From an uncultured Bacilli bacterium (GTDB taxonomy: Bacteria; Bacillota_I; Bacilli_A; RF39; UBA660), in NCBI GenBank assembly GCA_947589375.1, contig CANQAO010000031.1:1-10557 (forward strand): DNA of 10,557 nucleotides, in the 5' to 3' direction. Below, one piece after another: positions 8,161 through 10,557 of this stretch. The translations under genes were made by a program, and so were the position numbers. Positions within the stretch are counted from its first letter, which is position 1. Each line of letters starts with the position of its first letter. The notes under the pieces are model-generated. The model was not told the DNA's origin. It saw nothing but the letters and a program-made list of their open reading frames with translations, and did not search any database.

Positions 8161-8190
8161 TTAACTTAAGTATCTATTTCATGATATAAT
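8161..8190 (+). promoter_or_regulatory. Sigma-A-type promoter upstream of recG and its leader RNA
   Basis: TTAACT (-35, 8161-8166) and a perfect TATAAT (-10, 8185-8190) are separated by 18 bases. Transcription would begin near 8197. I see no better promoter between here and recG. Confidence 0.65.
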
Positions 8191-8196
8191 TTAAGT

Positions 8197-8328
8197 AACA
8201 AAAAAAGGGATAGGTACCCCCTGAAAGGACCTATCCAAATAAAAGAATAAAAAGGGGCTGGCTAGTTTACACTAGCGCCAATTCAATATAAATTGAATTG
8301 GTGATATATATATTATCACAATTTTTTA
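8197..8328 (+). ncRNA. Structured leader or small RNA upstream of recG, unknown family
   Basis: The 320 bases between nifJ and recG hold no gene, but from the predicted start near 8197 they can fold almost continuously. Hairpin 1 is GGATAGGT (8208-8215) with ACCTATCC (8229-8236), and its loop contains five C (8217-8221). GGGG at 8254-8257 could pair with those C as a pseudoknot. Hairpin 2 is GCTAG (8261-8265) with CTAGC (8272-8276), extendable by GGC/GCC. Hairpin 3 is a perfect 10-bp stem (8278-8287 with 8292-8301, loop ATAA). Hairpin 4 (8301-8319) is followed by six T. Neighbouring stems share bases, so alternative folds compete, as in an attenuator. I match it to no known riboswitch or RNA family. 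It could be a cis-acting recG leader or an independent small RNA. Confidence 0.55.
8301..8327 (+). terminator. Terminator-like hairpin before recG
   Basis: GTGATA (8301-8306) pairs with TATCAC (8314-8319), followed by AA and six T. The stem is short and AT-rich, so termination may be partial or conditional. It lies between the promoter at 8161-8190 and the recG start. Confidence 0.5.
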
Positions 8329-8366
8329 ATATGTCAAGCAAAAAAATAATTTTTTTACAAAAAAGT

Positions 8367-8370
8367 GAGG
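8367..8370 (+). promoter_or_regulatory. Ribosome binding site deciding the recG start
   Basis: GAGG ends nine bases before the ATG at 8380. The in-frame GTG at 8365 and the ATGs at 8371 and 8374 overlap or nearly touch this site, so they are poorer starts. Confidence 0.6.
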
Positions 8371-8379
8371 ATGATGAAT

Positions 8380-10365
8380 ATGCAGGAGTTAAACGAGATC
8401 AAAGGAATTGGAATTAATACCATTAAATGTTTAAACAATCTGGGGATTAATAATATTGATGATTTAGTTAGTTACTATCCATTTAGGTATGAAGTCATAA
8501 AAAAAACTAATATGAAAGAAGCAGTAGATGGTGATAAAGTAACTATCGATGGTATTTGTGAAAATACCCCTAGTGTTTTTTATATTTCGCGAAAGTTAAA
8601 TAAAATGACTTTCCGAATCAATACTGGTTATATGGTTATTAAAGTGACAATTTTTAATCGGGCATTTTTAAAAAATAAATTAATTCCAGGTAAAGAAGTG
8701 ACCATTACTGGTAAATATAACCTCAAACATAATGAAGTTATGGCGAGTGATTTACGTTTTGGTCTTTTAGAAAAAACTATTATTGAGCCCGTTTATCATT
8801 CTTCTTATAGAATTAATAGTAAAAAAATCAATAAAATTATTAATTCCGTATTAGGTAAAACCAAAGTAAAAGATTATATACCGCTTGCTTTAAATCAAAA
8901 ATACCATTTTATGGATAAAGATCGAGCTATCTTTTTAGCGCATAATCCCAACAATATGCATGTTTTAAATGAAGCTTTAAATAAACTTAAATATGAAGAA
9001 TTATTTTTGTTTATGCTGAAGATGAATTATTTAAAAAACAATTCGCGTTTAACGGCAGGCTTAAAAAGGGAAGTGGATTATGTGAAAGTAGAGAGCTTTA
9101 TAAATAGTTTGCCTTTTAAACTGACATCTGATCAGCTTAAATGTATTAATGATATTTATCGTGATTTAACTGAGCCCAAACGAATGAATCGCTTATTACA
9201 AGGGGACGTTGGTAGTGGTAAAACGATTGTTTCTTTTGTGGCTTTATATATTAATTATTTAGCGGGTTATCAAGGAGCATTAATGGCTCCCACGGAAATT
9301 TTAGCGTTGCAACACTATCTTAATATGCAAAAGTTATTTCCTAATTTAAAAATCGCTTTATTAACTGGTAAATTAAAGGCGAAAGAACGCAAAGAACTTT
9401 TAAATAGTATTAAGGATGGCAGTATTGATATTGTCATTGGCACCCATGCGCTTATTAGTGATGACGTTAATTATAAAAATTTAGGTTTAGTCATTACCGA
9501 TGAACAACATCGTTTTGGGGTAAATCAACGAGGTAATCTAAAAAACAAAGGCATAACGCCAGATATTTTATATATGAGTGCGACCCCAATTCCCCGCACA
9601 TATGCCCTTACTTTATATGGCGATATGGATATTTCCAGCATTCGTACCATGCCGAAAGGTCGTAAGCCTGTGACTACAATTTTAAAAAAAGATAAAGAAA
9701 TTAAAGATGTTTTATATATGATGCTTGATGAACTTAAGAAAAAACATCAAATATATGTCATTGCGCCACTAGTCGAGGAAAGTGAAAATAGCGATATGGA
9801 AAATGTCTATGAACTGGAAGCTAAAATGAATAAAGCCTTCGGTAAAGTAGCTACTATTGGAGTTTTACATGGTAAAATGAAACCGGCTGAAAAAGATGAA
9901 ATTATGGAAAAATTTAAAAATAATGAAGTTCAAATTTTAATTAGCACCACGGTTATTGAAGTAGGTGTCGATGTCGCTAATGCGACGATGATGGTCATTT
10001 TTGATAGCTATCGTTTTGGCCTTTCAACCTTGCATCAATTAAGAGGCAGGGTCGGGCGTAATGATCTCGATTCTTACTGCATTTTAATTAGTGATAGAGA
10101 AACTAAAAGGTTAAAAGTGTTAACGGAAACTAATGATGGTTTTAAAGTTAGCGAAGAAGACTTTTTATTACGTGGAAGTGGAGATTTATTTGGTGAACGC
10201 CAAAGTGGTGATATGAATTTTAAAGTAGCCGATATTAGACATGATTATGATTTACTTTTAAGAGCTAAGGAAGATAGTGAAAGGTTTTTAAAAAGTAAGG
10301 ATTATATGGCTGAACATAACAAACATATTCATGAACATATTCTAATGGCGGTTGATTTAGATTGA
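8380..10365 (+). CDS. recG: RecG, ATP-dependent DNA helicase/translocase
   Basis: This superfamily 2 double-strand DNA translocase regresses stalled replication forks and processes Holliday junctions and R-loops. With the start at 8380 it has 661 residues, near the family norm of about 680. The N-terminal wedge/OB-fold region (about 1-240) binds the fork. Helicase motifs follow: Walker A GDVGSGKT (275-282, Lys281), the TGK stretch, DEQHRFG (Walker B/DEQH, 374-380), MSATPIPRT (motif III, 399-407), a motif V region with STTVIEVGVDV, and RGRVGR (motif VI, 555-560). The RecG-specific LRGSGDLFGERQSG (597-610) contains the helical-hairpin TRG region needed for fork movement. It is complete and stops at TGA. 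It stands apart from the upstream operon, behind its own promoter and a folded leader. I see no terminator directly after its stop. Confidence 0.97.
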   Translation: MQELNEIKGIGINTIKCLNNLGINNIDDLVSYYPFRYEVIKKTNMKEAVDGDKVTIDGICENTPSVFYISRKLNKMTFRINTGYMVIKVTIFNRAFLKNKLIPGKEVTITGKYNLKHNEVMASDLRFGLLEKTIIEPVYHSSYRINSKKINKIINSVLGKTKVKDYIPLALNQKYHFMDKDRAIFLAHNPNNMHVLNEALNKLKYEELFLFMLKMNYLKNNSRLTAGLKREVDYVKVESFINSLPFKLTSDQLKCINDIYRDLTEPKRMNRLLQGDVGSGKTIVSFVALYINYLAGYQGALMAPTEILALQHYLNMQKLFPNLKIALLTGKLKAKERKELLNSIKDGSIDIVIGTHALISDDVNYKNLGLVITDEQHRFGVNQRGNLKNKGITPDILYMSATPIPRTYALTLYGDMDISSIRTMPKGRKPVTTILKKDKEIKDVLYMMLDELKKKHQIYVIAPLVEESENSDMENVYELEAKMNKAFGKVATIGVLHGKMKPAEKDEIMEKFKNNEVQILISTTVIEVGVDVANATMMVIFDSYRFGLSTLHQLRGRVGRNDLDSYCILISDRETKRLKVLTETNDGFKVSEEDFLLRGSGDLFGERQSGDMNFKVADIRHDYDLLLRAKEDSERFLKSKDYMAEHNKHIHEHILMAVDLD

Positions 10366-10386
10366 CAGAAAAAATGTAAAAATTTA

Positions 10387-10415
10387 TTGACAATTCAATT
10401 TTATTATTTTATACT
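10387..10415 (+). promoter_or_regulatory. Strong sigma-A-type promoter after recG
   Basis: A perfect TTGACA (10387-10392) and TATACT (10410-10415) are 17 bases apart, the consensus spacing. Transcription should begin about 10422. This is the best promoter match I see in the window. Confidence 0.85.
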
Positions 10416-10421
10416 TGTAAT

Positions 10422-10515
10422 AGCATAGATAATATCTATGTAGGAATCTTACGGTCATAAGTAAGTTTTCCGAACCAAAACCCCCTGAGAGAGCGGAAGC
10501 TCTCCTTTTTGTTTT
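10422..10515 (+). ncRNA. Compact structured RNA (leader or sRNA), unknown family
   Basis: The RNA of about 95 nt runs from the strong promoter to a terminator. Stem 1 is CATAGAT (10424-10430) with ATCTATG (10434-10440), loop AAT. Stem 2 is GGAA-T-CTTAC (10443-10452) with GTAAG-TT-TTCC (10461-10471); its loop GGTCATAA could pair through GGT with ACC at 10474-10476. A single-stranded, C-rich linker (ACCCCCTGA, 10480-10488) leads into the terminator hairpin. There is no credible coding frame inside. I checked it by eye against the SRP RNA, TPP, fluoride, ZTP and guanidine motifs and found no match. It is either an independent small RNA or a transcription-attenuating leader for the gene beyond the window. 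Confidence 0.6.
10489..10515 (+). terminator. Intrinsic terminator of the post-recG RNA
   Basis: GAGAGC (10489-10494) pairs with GCTCTC (10499-10504) around a GGAA tetraloop of the GNRA type, followed by C, TTTTT, G and TTTT. This is a compact, GC-rich stem with a good U-tract. Confidence 0.85.
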
Positions 10516-10557
10516 AAAGACAAAAAATGTGGAGCAGTTGCTATTGATGGTGGAGAA

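Noticed and set aside
10481..10505. CCCTGAGAG stretch as part of a TPP riboswitch
   Set aside because: The other conserved TPP elements and the two-helix architecture are missing; the stretch leads directly into the terminator hairpin.
10489..10557. Open frame reading KKCGAVAIDGGE at the right edge, faintly like a NUDIX N-terminus
   Set aside because: Back to the in-frame TGA at 10486 there is no ATG, GTG or TTG, and the frame runs through the terminator hairpin, so it is unlikely to be translated.
10529..10557. GTG/ATG frame MEQLLLMVE at the right edge as the start of the next gene
   Set aside because: There is no convincing ribosome site before GTG 10529, and only nine codons are visible before the window ends.
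1..10557. CRISPR arrays, tRNA or rRNA genes, insertion sequences, attachment sites
   Set aside because: I saw no regularly spaced repeats, no cloverleaf or T-loop motif, no transposase and no flanking direct repeats.

Overview
The window is AT-rich and all genes lie on the + strand. It looks like a chromosomal segment of a low-GC Bacillota (Firmicutes) bacterium. The block rlmN - PP2C phosphatase - PASTA kinase - rsgA - rpe is a classic Firmicutes arrangement. A PASTA-domain kinase implies a peptidoglycan wall, and a single-chain pyruvate:ferredoxin oxidoreductase implies anaerobic metabolism. The short, divergent Rpe (beginning MLISTSFL) recalls Mollicutes and uncultured gut Bacilli of the RF39 type, but this placement is inference. 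TGA is used as a normal stop (rsgA, recG), so the Mycoplasma code does not apply.

Layout. Positions 3-479 hold the 3' end of rlmN (23S rRNA/tRNA A2 methyltransferase). Next come prpC (479-1210), prkC (1215-2909), rsgA (2896-3738), an rpe gene fused in frame to a type IV prepilin domain (3743-4696), and nifJ (4709-8059). Gaps are 0-12 bases, or genes overlap slightly, and each start has a Shine-Dalgarno site. This is read as one operon, closed by an intrinsic terminator that overlaps the nifJ stop (8044-8078). A 320-base gap follows. It holds a promoter and a structured leader or small RNA ending in a terminator-like hairpin. Then comes recG (8380-10365). After recG there is a strong consensus promoter and a second compact structured RNA of about 95 nt with its own terminator. 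The last ~40 bases contain no gene that can be called.

How the genes work together. PrkC and PrpC are an antagonistic kinase/phosphatase pair that senses cell-wall fragments. RlmN and RsgA act on the ribosome (decoding-centre and tRNA methylation; 30S maturation). Rpe belongs to the pentose phosphate pathway, PFOR makes acetyl-CoA and reduced ferredoxin, and RecG rescues stalled replication forks.

The standout is the Rpe-prepilin fusion. A complete epimerase is joined without any stop or internal start to a prepilin cleavage site (G/FTLAE), a hydrophobic pilin helix and a small pilin head, exactly where thiN often sits in related operons. Base composition jumps from about 30% to about 43% GC across the joint. 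The two structured RNAs flanking recG match no family I recognise and share the 9-mer ACCCCCTGA.
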